Positions 7,429 to 14,370 of a stretch of DNA of 36,994 nt are shown piece by piece. The position numbers and the translations under genes are program-made. Positions within the stretch are counted from its first letter, which is position 1. Every line of letters starts with the position of its first letter. Source of the DNA: Kiritimatiellota bacterium (lineage in GTDB: Bacteria > Verrucomicrobiota > Lentisphaeria > Victivallales > JAADHT01); the NCBI GenBank assembly GCA_013151705.1, contig JAADHT010000218.1, positions 1 to 36,994 on the forward strand. The letters run 5' to 3'. The notes under the pieces were generated by a model, which made no database searches, was not told the DNA's origin, and saw nothing but the letters and a program-made list of their open reading frames with translations.

Positions 7429-8289
7429 ATGGAGCGACGATTGAAATTCAGTAAAATGCACGGGGCCGGCAACGATTTCATCGTAGTCGATGACAGCGCT
7501 GAAAATTGCTTCCGCGCCCCTAGTTTCATATCGCTGCTGTGCGATCGACGCAGAGGCATCGGAGCCGATGGGCTCATTTCGATATCGCGTATTGAAGGCG
7601 ATTTTGTTTCGAACGCGTCATCGGCCGACATGCGTCTGCGCATGGATTTCTTCAACAGCGACGGGCGGATGGCGGATACTTGCGGCAACGGGTTGCGTTG
7701 CGCCGCGCTTTTCGCGGCGAAACATATGAACGCCGGCAAAAAAGTGCTGTTCGAAACCGGCGCTGGCGAATCGTTGGCGGAAGTGCTAGCGGACTCCAAA
7801 ATCCGAGTGGAGATTCCGTTGATCAAGGAGCCGGAAAGAATGACGCTTGACGGTTTTGAATGCTTCTTTGTCAACACCGGGGTACCCCATCTCGTGGTCA
7901 AAGTCGAAGATCTGACGAATTTCGACGTCAAAGGAATCGGACGCGTCCTGCGCAATAATTCCCGTCTCGCCCCAGAGGGAGCGAATGTCGATTTCGTGGA
8001 ATTTTCAGTTGAATTGAATAATCTCGCTTCCATAAGAACCTTTGAGCGGGGAGTCGAGGACGAAACCCTCGCTTGCGGCACGGGCGCGGCGGCGGCAGCC
8101 GTCTGCGCCGTCTCTTTTTTGAACAAACGATCGCCTCTGGATTTCAAAACGGCGGGAGGAGATGTTTTGGCTATTGATTTTTCGTTGGAAGAAGGTATTG
8201 TGTCGACAGAGTCCCGTTTGTCGCTCACAGGGCCCGCGGTGGAGGTGTGCTCCGGGGTGTTGAGCGGCGGCTTTCGAGAATCGTCTTGA
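7429..8289 (+). CDS. dapF: diaminopimelate epimerase
   Basis: A 286-residue cytoplasmic enzyme converting LL- to meso-diaminopimelate for lysine and peptidoglycan. It has two homologous halves, each giving one catalytic cysteine: Cys85 in DTCGNGLRC and Cys216 in ETLACGTGAAA. Other family motifs are FSKMHGAGNDFIVVD at the N-terminus, RRRGIGADGLI, and NTGVPHLVV in the middle. The length is slightly above the usual ~275. The start at 7429 has a GGAGAG 12 bases upstream, which is rather distant. It directly follows the paralogue remnant. dapA follows after 82 bases, so the two DAP-pathway genes are probably co-transcribed. Confidence 0.95.
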   Translation: MERRLKFSKMHGAGNDFIVVDDSAENCFRAPSFISLLCDRRRGIGADGLISISRIEGDFVSNASSADMRLRMDFFNSDGRMADTCGNGLRCAALFAAKHMNAGKKVLFETGAGESLAEVLADSKIRVEIPLIKEPERMTLDGFECFFVNTGVPHLVVKVEDLTNFDVKGIGRVLRNNSRLAPEGANVDFVEFSVELNNLASIRTFERGVEDETLACGTGAAAAAVCAVSFLNKRSPLDFKTAGGDVLAIDFSLEEGIVSTESRLSLTGPAVEVCSGVLSGGFRESS

Positions 8290-8371
8290 TATCCGCGATC
8301 GGCAAGCGAACGGCATCGATGATAGCGGAGTCGCCGACGGATGATTGTTCAACATATTGAGGTTACGAAAA

Positions 8372-9238
8372 ATGAAACTAGCAGGTGTTTTCACGGCGAT
8401 GGTAACGCCTTTCGACAACGGAAGTGTCGATTTCGGCAAAATCGGAGAACTTGTCAAAATGCAACTCGAGGGCGGGATCGACGGGCTTGTGCCCGTCGGC
8501 ACGACCGGTGAGTCTCCGACACTCGCTATGGACGAGCATGTAAAGGTTATCGAGACGGTTGTGAACGCGGCCGGCGGCAACTGCCTCGTAATAGCCGGAA
8601 CCGGGGCCAACTCGACCGCCGAGGCGGTGGAGTTGACCAATATCGCAAAATCGATCGGCGCCGACGCCACCTTGCAGGTCACTCCGTACTACAACAAGCC
8701 GCCGCAGGAGGGATTGTATCGGCACTTCTCAACGGTGGCGGATGAATGTGGTCTGCCTGTGGTGCTCTACAACGTTCCAGGTCGTTCCGGCGTTCCGATA
8801 GCCATACCAACAATCGCCAAACTGGCTTCCAACCCGAATATAATCTGTGTGAAGGAAGCCGGCGGCAGCGCCGACAGGGTCAGTCAAATACTCGATGCTT
8901 GTGATATAACCGTTCTGAGCGGCGACGATTCCCTCACTCTTCCAATGATGTCGATAGGGGCCACCGGCATAATAAGCGTCGCCTCCAACCTGCTGCCGGC
9001 GAGGGTGAAGGCTATGGTGGCCGCGTTTTCCGCCGGCGACGCGGCGAAGGCGATGGAACTTCATCGGGAGCTGTACCCGTTTTTCCGGGACATATTCATC
9101 GAGACAAATCCCGTTCCAATAAAAGCGGCTATGGCCCGCAAAAATTTGATCAAAGAGGAATACCGTCTCCCCTTGTGTCCGATTAGCGCGGCCAATATGG
9201 AGATTCTGGCCACCACTATGGACGCGGTGGGGATTTAA
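8372..9238 (+). CDS. dapA: 4-hydroxy-tetrahydrodipicolinate synthase
   Basis: A 288-residue TIM-barrel aldolase that condenses pyruvate with aspartate semialdehyde, the first committed step to diaminopimelate and lysine. The Schiff-base lysine is Lys161 (ICVKEAGG), the catalytic Tyr133 lies in LYNVPGR, and Thr44-Thr45 in VGTTGESPT; all three numbers match E. coli DapA. The YYNKPPQEGLYRHF motif is also intact. The ATG at 8372 is preferred over one nine codons earlier because GAGG lies about 8 bases before it and the family starts near MKLAGV. It is second in a dapF-dapA pair. A copy of the dispersed repeat follows the gene. Confidence 0.96.
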   Translation: MKLAGVFTAMVTPFDNGSVDFGKIGELVKMQLEGGIDGLVPVGTTGESPTLAMDEHVKVIETVVNAAGGNCLVIAGTGANSTAEAVELTNIAKSIGADATLQVTPYYNKPPQEGLYRHFSTVADECGLPVVLYNVPGRSGVPIAIPTIAKLASNPNIICVKEAGGSADRVSQILDACDITVLSGDDSLTLPMMSIGATGIISVASNLLPARVKAMVAAFSAGDAAKAMELHRELYPFFRDIFIETNPVPIKAAMARKNLIKEEYRLPLCPISAANMEILATTMDAVGI

Positions 9239-9300
9239 GCGGGAGTGTCCTCGACGAACACTATAATATTTAGCCCCCTTCGGTTGTGGCGATGTTTTGT

Positions 9301-9330
9301 CCGGTTCGCTCAGACTTTTGCAACTGGCTC
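9301..9330 (-). repeat. copy of the dispersed repeat (one arm)
   Basis: Read on the minus strand it is GAGCCAGTTGCAAAAGTCTG followed by AGCGAACCGG, matching the left arm of the complete element at 31696 (AGCGAGCCG) for about 28 of 30 bases. It lies between dapA and the ricT-like gene, 23 bases before the latter's ATG, so it must be in the ricT leader if transcription comes from upstream. Confidence 0.75.
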
Positions 9331-9353
9331 ATTATTTAAGGATACGCGCGTAA

Positions 9354-10268
9354 ATGCTATTAACATATGACATAAAAGTGGATTCGGGTGCCAGATACTT
9401 GGCGGTCGGAAACGAGGAATTGAACCTGAAAACCAAGGATTGGTGCGTTATCCGCAAAGAGAGGGTTCTAGACTACGGAAGAATAGTGAGGGCGCTGGGT
9501 GAGAACGCTGGCGAGAAATCAAAAAAAGAGGAACTTCCTAAAATCGAGCGGAAAGCGACGGTGGTGGACCAAAGCAAGGCGAATGAAAACAAGATGAGGG
9601 CGAAATCCGCTTTCAGGACCGCGTCCCGGGACATAGTCGAGATGAAACTTCCGATGAAACTCCTCAACTGCCATTATTCCTACGACGGGAAATTGATAAC
9701 CTTCCAATTCTCGTCCGAAGGCAGGGTCGATTTCAGAGAACTGGTGAAAAGACTCTCGCAGGAACTCAACACCCGTATCGAATTGAGGCAGATCGGAGTC
9801 CGGGACGAGACGGCGCTATGCGGAGGACTCGGAGTCTGCGGGCAGGAATTGTGTTGCAGCAGGTTCCTTTCCGAATTCGCGTCGATAAACGTGAAAATGG
9901 CGAAAGAGCAGGATCTCTCTTTGAATCCGACCAATATCTCCGGATGTTGCGGACGCCTGAAATGCTGTCTTAAATACGAGCACGAGGGGTATCTGGAGCT
10001 CGATCAGAACATGCCTCGCCGCGGAGCGGCATGCGAGTGTTCGGAAGGAAGAGGGAAAATCATCGACCGGAACCTCCTGTCGCGTACCGTCACCGTGTTG
10101 GTCGAGGGAAAGGAACTGCCCATCACCTGCGCTAGAGACGATGTGAGAATCGTCTATCCTAAAAAATACAATATGCCTAAAAAAAACTCCAACCGCCCGC
10201 CCGAGGACACTCTCGCGGGAGTCCCCGACAAGGACAAGGATATTTTGCGGAAACTCAACGACAAGTGA
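9354..10268 (+). CDS. ricT: PSP1-domain protein, RicT/YaaT-like
   Basis: A 304-residue protein with the PSP1 C-terminal domain. The hallmark is a cysteine-rich block at about residues 152-207: CGGLGVCGQELCCSRF followed by SLNPTNISGCCGRLKCCLKYE. In Bacillus subtilis the RicT (YaaT) homologue forms the RicA-RicF-RicT complex, which holds [4Fe-4S] clusters and helps RNase Y process mRNA. In other phyla the role is less clear. Residues about 70-95 are a charged, Lys/Glu-rich linker, and the C-terminus (from about 275) is also polar and probably disordered. A GGA stands about 9 bases before the ATG. A metallophosphoesterase follows after 42 bases on the same strand. Confidence 0.85.
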   Translation: MLLTYDIKVDSGARYLAVGNEELNLKTKDWCVIRKERVLDYGRIVRALGENAGEKSKKEELPKIERKATVVDQSKANENKMRAKSAFRTASRDIVEMKLPMKLLNCHYSYDGKLITFQFSSEGRVDFRELVKRLSQELNTRIELRQIGVRDETALCGGLGVCGQELCCSRFLSEFASINVKMAKEQDLSLNPTNISGCCGRLKCCLKYEHEGYLELDQNMPRRGAACECSEGRGKIIDRNLLSRTVTVLVEGKELPITCARDDVRIVYPKKYNMPKKNSNRPPEDTLAGVPDKDKDILRKLNDK

Positions 10269-10310
10269 ACCGTCGACGCTTGAATTTCGACAACCAAACG
10301 GATTCGTCGT

Positions 10311-11828
10311 ATGCGATACGCTATAATATCAGATCTGCACGCCAACAAACAGGCTCTGAAAGCGGTGCTCACCGATATCAAAAGTATAGGTGCCGACCAA
10401 ATCGTATGCTTGGGTGATGTCGTTGGATACGGGCCGAATCCCGCCGAAGTGTTGGAGTTGGCCTACAACAGCGTCTCTTATTTCGTGTTGGGCAACCATG
10501 ACGCCGTCGTCGCCCAAATAATGTCTCCCGATTGCTTCAATGACAAGGCCAGGCGTCTGATCGACTGGACTTGCTCGCAGCTCGATTCCAAAGCCGAGAA
10601 ATTCTTCCGCGAATTTCCACTTATGCTGACGGGCGAAAACTTCAGATGCGCGCACGGCGAATTCGAAAACCCCAGAAGATTCGGATATGTTCTCGACAAC
10701 GACGCCGCGTTGAAATCATTCGACATAACTCTGGAGCAACTGCTTTTCATAGGACACAGCCATGTGCCCGGGATTTTCGTGATGGGCGAAAGCGGTCGGC
10801 CGCATTGGATGCACACCCAGGATTTCGCGACCGAACAAGTCAAACGCTACATCGTCAACGTCGGATCAGTCGGACAACCGAGGGATAACGACTGCAGAGC
10901 CTCATATTGCATCTTCGACACCGACGAACAAGGTGTCATCTTCCGCCGAATTCCCTTCGATATTGATGTCTACCGCGCCGAATTGAAAAAACAGCAGTTG
11001 CCGGAATCATCGTCATATTTCCTCAAAACAGCGGACAAACTCCCGGAGGAGAACATCCGAGACATCATCGATTTTTCGCCATTGTCGCCGGAAGCGGCAT
11101 TGAAACTTGAGAACACCACTCAAGATTTGAGGGAGGAGGTGGAGAAGCTGCGCTCCTCGCGGAAAACCCTTCTCGCGGTACTCGTGGCGTTGTTGCTGAT
11201 CGCCAGCGCTTTGGGAGCCTTGCTGTTTATCAAATCGCGCGGACACGCTATGAACATTCCTCTCAAACCGACATCCAGGGTGATCAAAGCGAAACGAAAA
11301 TCCCAGACTCCCGCGCTGAGACATCCTAAAGTCGGAGTAGAGTTGATCTCCATGCCGCAAAAAACAGGAGAGCCTACGGAAAAGGCGCCGTTGATGAATT
11401 GGACGATAACACTCTCCCCGGACGCCGGGCAAACGGTTTCCGTCGAAAAAGGAAGAGACTCGAAAAAAAGCGAGTTAATGTTTTTCAGAGTTAAATCCGC
11501 GAAACCCGCGTCCTTGAGAATTGCCTATCTAGCGGCGAACGTGAAAAAAGGCATGCGGTTTTCCGGAAGCGCCCAAATCAGAAAGATCCACCTTGACTCA
11601 GGATTCATCGAACTGCGATTGATGGAGAAAGTCAAAGACGGATCTTTGAAAACCATAGTCAGACGGGAACCCAGAAATATCGCCGGTCCCGCCAGATGGA
11701 TAAAAACATCCGTCACCAACAAATCTAAAGAGCCCATCATGGATGACGGAAAGCTAATCTGGTGCCTCTACTGCGAGTTCACCGGTGAGATTCTGGTCCG
11801 CAAACCCCGTCTCACGCGCAAAGAGTGA
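10311..11828 (+). CDS. metallophosphoesterase with transmembrane helix and C-terminal beta-rich domain
   Basis: A 505-residue, three-part protein. Residues 1-245 are a calcineurin-like phosphoesterase of the YfcE/MJ0936 type: ISDLHAN (Asp8, His10), CLGDVVGYGP (Asp36), LGNHD (Asn62, His63), AHGEF, IGHSHVPG and VNVGSVGQPRD. A short coiled-coil-like stretch (about 262-283) and one membrane helix (about 285-307, LLAVLVALLLIASALGALLF) follow. The last ~190 residues have a beta-sandwich look resembling carbohydrate-binding modules, without an assignable family. With one helix and no signal peptide, the phosphoesterase should be cytoplasmic and the C-terminal domain outside. The fusion is unusual, because single-domain phosphoesterases are the norm. 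No strong ribosome binding site; translation may be coupled to the gene 42 bases upstream. The substrate is unknown. Confidence 0.82.
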   Translation: MRYAIISDLHANKQALKAVLTDIKSIGADQIVCLGDVVGYGPNPAEVLELAYNSVSYFVLGNHDAVVAQIMSPDCFNDKARRLIDWTCSQLDSKAEKFFREFPLMLTGENFRCAHGEFENPRRFGYVLDNDAALKSFDITLEQLLFIGHSHVPGIFVMGESGRPHWMHTQDFATEQVKRYIVNVGSVGQPRDNDCRASYCIFDTDEQGVIFRRIPFDIDVYRAELKKQQLPESSSYFLKTADKLPEENIRDIIDFSPLSPEAALKLENTTQDLREEVEKLRSSRKTLLAVLVALLLIASALGALLFIKSRGHAMNIPLKPTSRVIKAKRKSQTPALRHPKVGVELISMPQKTGEPTEKAPLMNWTITLSPDAGQTVSVEKGRDSKKSELMFFRVKSAKPASLRIAYLAANVKKGMRFSGSAQIRKIHLDSGFIELRLMEKVKDGSLKTIVRREPRNIAGPARWIKTSVTNKSKEPIMDDGKLIWCLYCEFTGEILVRKPRLTRKE

Positions 11829-11851
11829 TCAAGTCGTTATGGGATGGCCCC

Positions 11852-12190
11852 TCAAAGCCTCAAACCACCGTCGATCTCCAGAATCCTGCTGTTCACGAAA
11901 TCATTCTCCACTATGAAACAAACCGTTTTCGCTATCTCACTCATCTCGCCAAGTCGTTTAAGCGGGACTCGATCCGTTATTTTGGCGAGGGTGTCGGGAT
12001 TAATCGCCGCTACCATTTCAGTGTTCACATATCCGGGAGCTATGGCCGCGCAGCGAATTTTGTGCCTCGCAAGTTCCTTGCTCCAAGTTACGGTCATAGC
12101 ATCGACACCGGCCTTCGCCGCGGAATAGTTGGTCTGCCCGAAATTTCCGGCGCGCGACACGGACGATATGTTGATTATCCACCAATTGGG
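11852..12190 (-). pseudogene. 3' part of a short-chain dehydrogenase/reductase (FabG-like)
   Basis: The C-terminal ~113 residues of an SDR enzyme remain: IINISSVSRAGNFGQTNYSAAKAG with the catalytic Ser and the YxxxK Tyr and Lys, CAAIAPGYVNTEM, VPLKRLGEMSEIAKTVCFIV and the terminal IDGG. The Rossmann nucleotide-binding half (TGxxxGxG) is missing. It is cut at about 12190, where the sequence becomes the end of an IS630-type transposase on the other strand. The style of the remaining part is that of FabG or acetoacetyl-CoA reductase. The reading frame continues a few codons into the transposase DNA, which is fortuitous. Confidence 0.85.
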
Positions 12191-12191
12191 G

Positions 12192-12521
12192 GCGATATCA
12201 AAATCCAAACGGATCGCGCTCGTACTGGACAACGTTTCATACCACAAGTGCGCTTACGTGAGGGAAAAGATCGAGTTGCGCTCGAACATCATATTGAAGT
12301 ATCCGCCAACGTATTCTCCCGAGTATAATCCAGTGGAGCAAGTATGGAGACGGCTCAAGCCCCTAGTGTACGGAACCAGCAGTATCGCGAAGGGCGTGGT
12401 GGAGTTTGAGTCGAAAATAAGAAAGACGATTTGGCATTGGCAAAACGACAAATTGTCAAAACCCTTGAATATTGGATTTGGATTATGGAATAATCTTATT
12501 ATAAATATATATGGCTCTTAA
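12192..12521 (+). mobile_element. 3' fragment of an IS630-family transposase
   Basis: About 109 codons of a DDE transposase C-terminus: KRIALVLDNVSYHK contains the second catalytic Asp, and PPTYSPEYNPVEQVWRRLK the catalytic Glu, both in typical IS630/Tc1-mariner spacing. The first catalytic Asp and the DNA-binding N-terminus are absent, so it is inactive. It abuts the truncated SDR gene at about 12190. I could not identify terminal repeats or a TA duplication, so the element's outer end, which should be near 12521-12540, is undefined. It ends 5 bases from the convergent tonB stop. Confidence 0.85.
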
Positions 12522-12526
12522 CTTAT

Positions 12527-13288
12527 CTACCTCCACTTGACGGATATGAACACTGGGGATTCATCGGATTTCGCGCGAAGCCCCAAGGCCGCGCCTCTGA
12601 ACGTCAGAGTTTTAATCGCGGCCATATCCAATTCTTGGTCGCCACACGAACACTCCAGGACTACCGTCGGAAAAAAGTCTCCATCGAAAAAACGGGTTTT
12701 CAACACTGTCTCATTCAAAGGCGGAGGTTTTGTTTTCACGAGCGAGCGGACTGCCGAGGAATCGGGAAACAACTGTGGAAGCCGCGAGCCGTCTTCAAGA
12801 AGCCAGAGAGGGTATTCGGAAGTAGGGATGGCGACACGCGGTTCGGTTGGAGAGATTGGCAGCGCGACGTATCTCCATAATTTACGCAACCGTTCCTGTT
12901 CGGTTTCCGTGGGCGATGGTAGGGGAGACGACGCGCTGAAACGAAAGCTTGGTTTACGCGTCCTCTCCACGAAAGGCGTGTCATTCACGCTGTCCTCGCT
13001 CAATCCCAAGCTGAATCCGCAAACTCGGTTCGGCTTGATAAAGCATTTGGGATCCAAAATGCCAAGCCATTTCAGAAGTCCAAGCTCCGTCTTCGACGTG
13101 GGATTCAATGGAAGCAGCGCCACCATCGGAGGCGGCGCGGAGGTCGCCGCCAAAGGGGGTGGCGCTTTTTTGAAGAGAAGAAAGGTTGCATGAAGAGCCA
13201 ACGTTAAAAGGATGGCCATCACCATTCCAAAGGAAAGGCGGGATTCTTTCGATTCCCTGGAATTGAAACTGTCAATCGTTCTTTTCAT
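12527..13288 (-). CDS. tonB: TonB-like energy transducer
   Basis: A 253-residue inner-membrane protein. Residues about 20-40 (MVMAILLTLALHATFLLF) form the single N-terminal membrane anchor, with a His in the helix as in TonB. A Pro/Ala-rich stretch follows (PPPLAATSAPPP). The end, ELDMAAIKTLTFRG...SPVFISVKWR, resembles the TonB C-terminal fold (Asp-x-Ala-Ala helix, final strand). TonB carries proton-motive energy from ExbB/ExbD to the outer membrane. The position directly after exbB and exbD is the strongest support. The start at 13288 overlaps exbD by 17 bases; a longer frame upstream lies inside exbD and is rejected. No TonB-dependent receptor is in the window, so the cargo is unknown. Confidence 0.7.
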   Translation of the reverse strand: MKRTIDSFNSRESKESRLSFGMVMAILLTLALHATFLLFKKAPPPLAATSAPPPMVALLPLNPTSKTELGLLKWLGILDPKCFIKPNRVCGFSLGLSEDSVNDTPFVERTRKPSFRFSASSPLPSPTETEQERLRKLWRYVALPISPTEPRVAIPTSEYPLWLLEDGSRLPQLFPDSSAVRSLVKTKPPPLNETVLKTRFFDGDFFPTVVLECSCGDQELDMAAIKTLTFRGAALGLRAKSDESPVFISVKWR

Positions 13289-13724
13289 CCTGAAAGACCT
13301 TTTCCTTGGCGGGGTTGTCTGAGAGCGTGGCGACGTACACGTTGAGCCCAAGCGATCTCGCCAGCGACATCATCCGCACCACGACTCCGTACTCGGTCGT
13401 TCTATCCGCTCTGACTATCACGGTATTGGCGTTCCAATCGGCTTTGCATTTCTGCAACCGCTCCGTAAGAGTCTCCCAATCCATTTCCATGTCGTTGAAA
13501 TAAAGCCTGTTCGAACGGTCGATCGACACCACCAGTTTATCGACGCTCATTTTACTGCTGGCCTTGGCGGTGGGCAATGTGACGGGGATTCCTGAAACCT
13601 GCACGAAAGAACTGCTCAACATAAAAAATATGAGCAGAAGAAACACAGTGTCGATCATAGGCGTCAAATCAGGACGGCCGCTGATTATCTTCAAATTACC
13701 GCGGATTCTACTTTTCATTTCCAC
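13272..13724 (-). CDS. exbD: ExbD/TolR-type biopolymer transport protein
   Basis: A 150-residue inner-membrane protein. The single helix at about residues 19-42 carries the family's proton-carrying Asp in DLTPMIDTVFLLLIFFML. The periplasmic part (about 45-150) has the usual ExbD/TolR pattern, with VVRADRTTEYGVVVRMMSLARSLG near the end. It forms the stator with ExbB and drives TonB or TolA. It overlaps both neighbours by 17 bases (exbB upstream, tonB downstream), indicating translational coupling in one operon. Confidence 0.93.
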   Translation of the reverse strand: MEMKSRIRGNLKIISGRPDLTPMIDTVFLLLIFFMLSSSFVQVSGIPVTLPTAKASSKMSVDKLVVSIDRSNRLYFNDMEMDWETLTERLQKCKADWNANTVIVRADRTTEYGVVVRMMSLARSLGLNVYVATLSDNPAKEKVFQDEKND

Positions 13725-14364
13725 CCTCTTTGGACGCTTGCGTCAGCTTGCCCCAGTTGCGCTTGAAAAAATATATTATTTCGGATGACGCCTTCTCCAT
13801 GTCGAGCGTGATGGAATCTATTCTGGAGACTAGATAGTTGTAGGCGACGAAACATGGAATCGCCACGCAGAGGCCGGCGGCGGTGGTGAAAAGCGCCTGC
13901 CCTATTCCATTGGCCAAATCGCTGGCGTTCACCATCGCCCCTTTCGCTCTGATCGTGAAGAAAATATCTATCATTCCCAAAACAGTGCCGAGCAAACCAA
14001 GCAACGGCGCTATATACGCGATAGTCGCCAAAACCTTCATTCGGATTTCGAGACGCGGAATCTCACCCAGAGCGGCGTCGTCAACGGCCTGTCTCAAATC
14101 CTCTTCCCCCTCCTCGAATGCGAGAATCGCGGCTCTGAGCACGTGAGCCACCGGCCCGGGAGTGTCGTCGCACAGACTGATCGCCTCCACTATGCTGTTT
14201 CTTTTCAAAACGTTTACCAATCCGCGCACCAGATCTCCGACGCTTATCTGGACTCTGTGCAGATAGAACGTCTTCTCCAAAAAAATGAATGTCGCCACGA
14301 CACTGCACAGCAATATCAGCCACATGACCGGTCCACCCTGTTTCATAAACTCCATAAATAACAT
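13708..14364 (-). CDS. exbB: ExbB/TolQ/MotA-type proton channel
   Basis: A 218-residue protein with three membrane helices, at about residues 12-32 (GPVMWLILLCSVVATFIFL), 110-135 (IAYIAPLLGLLGTVLGMIDIFF) and 155-178 (ALFTTAAGLCVAIPCFVAYNYL). The APLLGLLGTVLGMI and ALFTTAAGLCVAIP motifs are diagnostic of the family. It conducts protons with ExbD to energise TonB. The start is supported by AAGGAG about 9 bases upstream. It begins 6 bases after the stop of the TPR gene and overlaps exbD by 17 bases. The gene order TPR-exbB-exbD-tonB marks a dedicated envelope-energising operon. Confidence 0.93.
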   Translation of the reverse strand: MLFMEFMKQGGPVMWLILLCSVVATFIFLEKTFYLHRVQISVGDLVRGLVNVLKRNSIVEAISLCDDTPGPVAHVLRAAILAFEEGEEDLRQAVDDAALGEIPRLEIRMKVLATIAYIAPLLGLLGTVLGMIDIFFTIRAKGAMVNASDLANGIGQALFTTAAGLCVAIPCFVAYNYLVSRIDSITLDMEKASSEIIYFFKRNWGKLTQASKEGGNEK

Positions 14365-14370
14365 TGTTCA

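Noticed and set aside
7368..8228. 286-codon frame antisense to dapF
   Set aside because: Shadow of dapF; Ser/Arg-rich with no domain.
11825..12328. 167-codon plus-strand frame across the SDR fragment and transposase
   Set aside because: Antisense to recognisable SDR sequence and out of frame with the transposase remnant.
12537..13193. 218-codon plus-strand frame antisense to tonB
   Set aside because: No family, no ribosome binding site; tonB is supported by its operon position and overlap with exbD.
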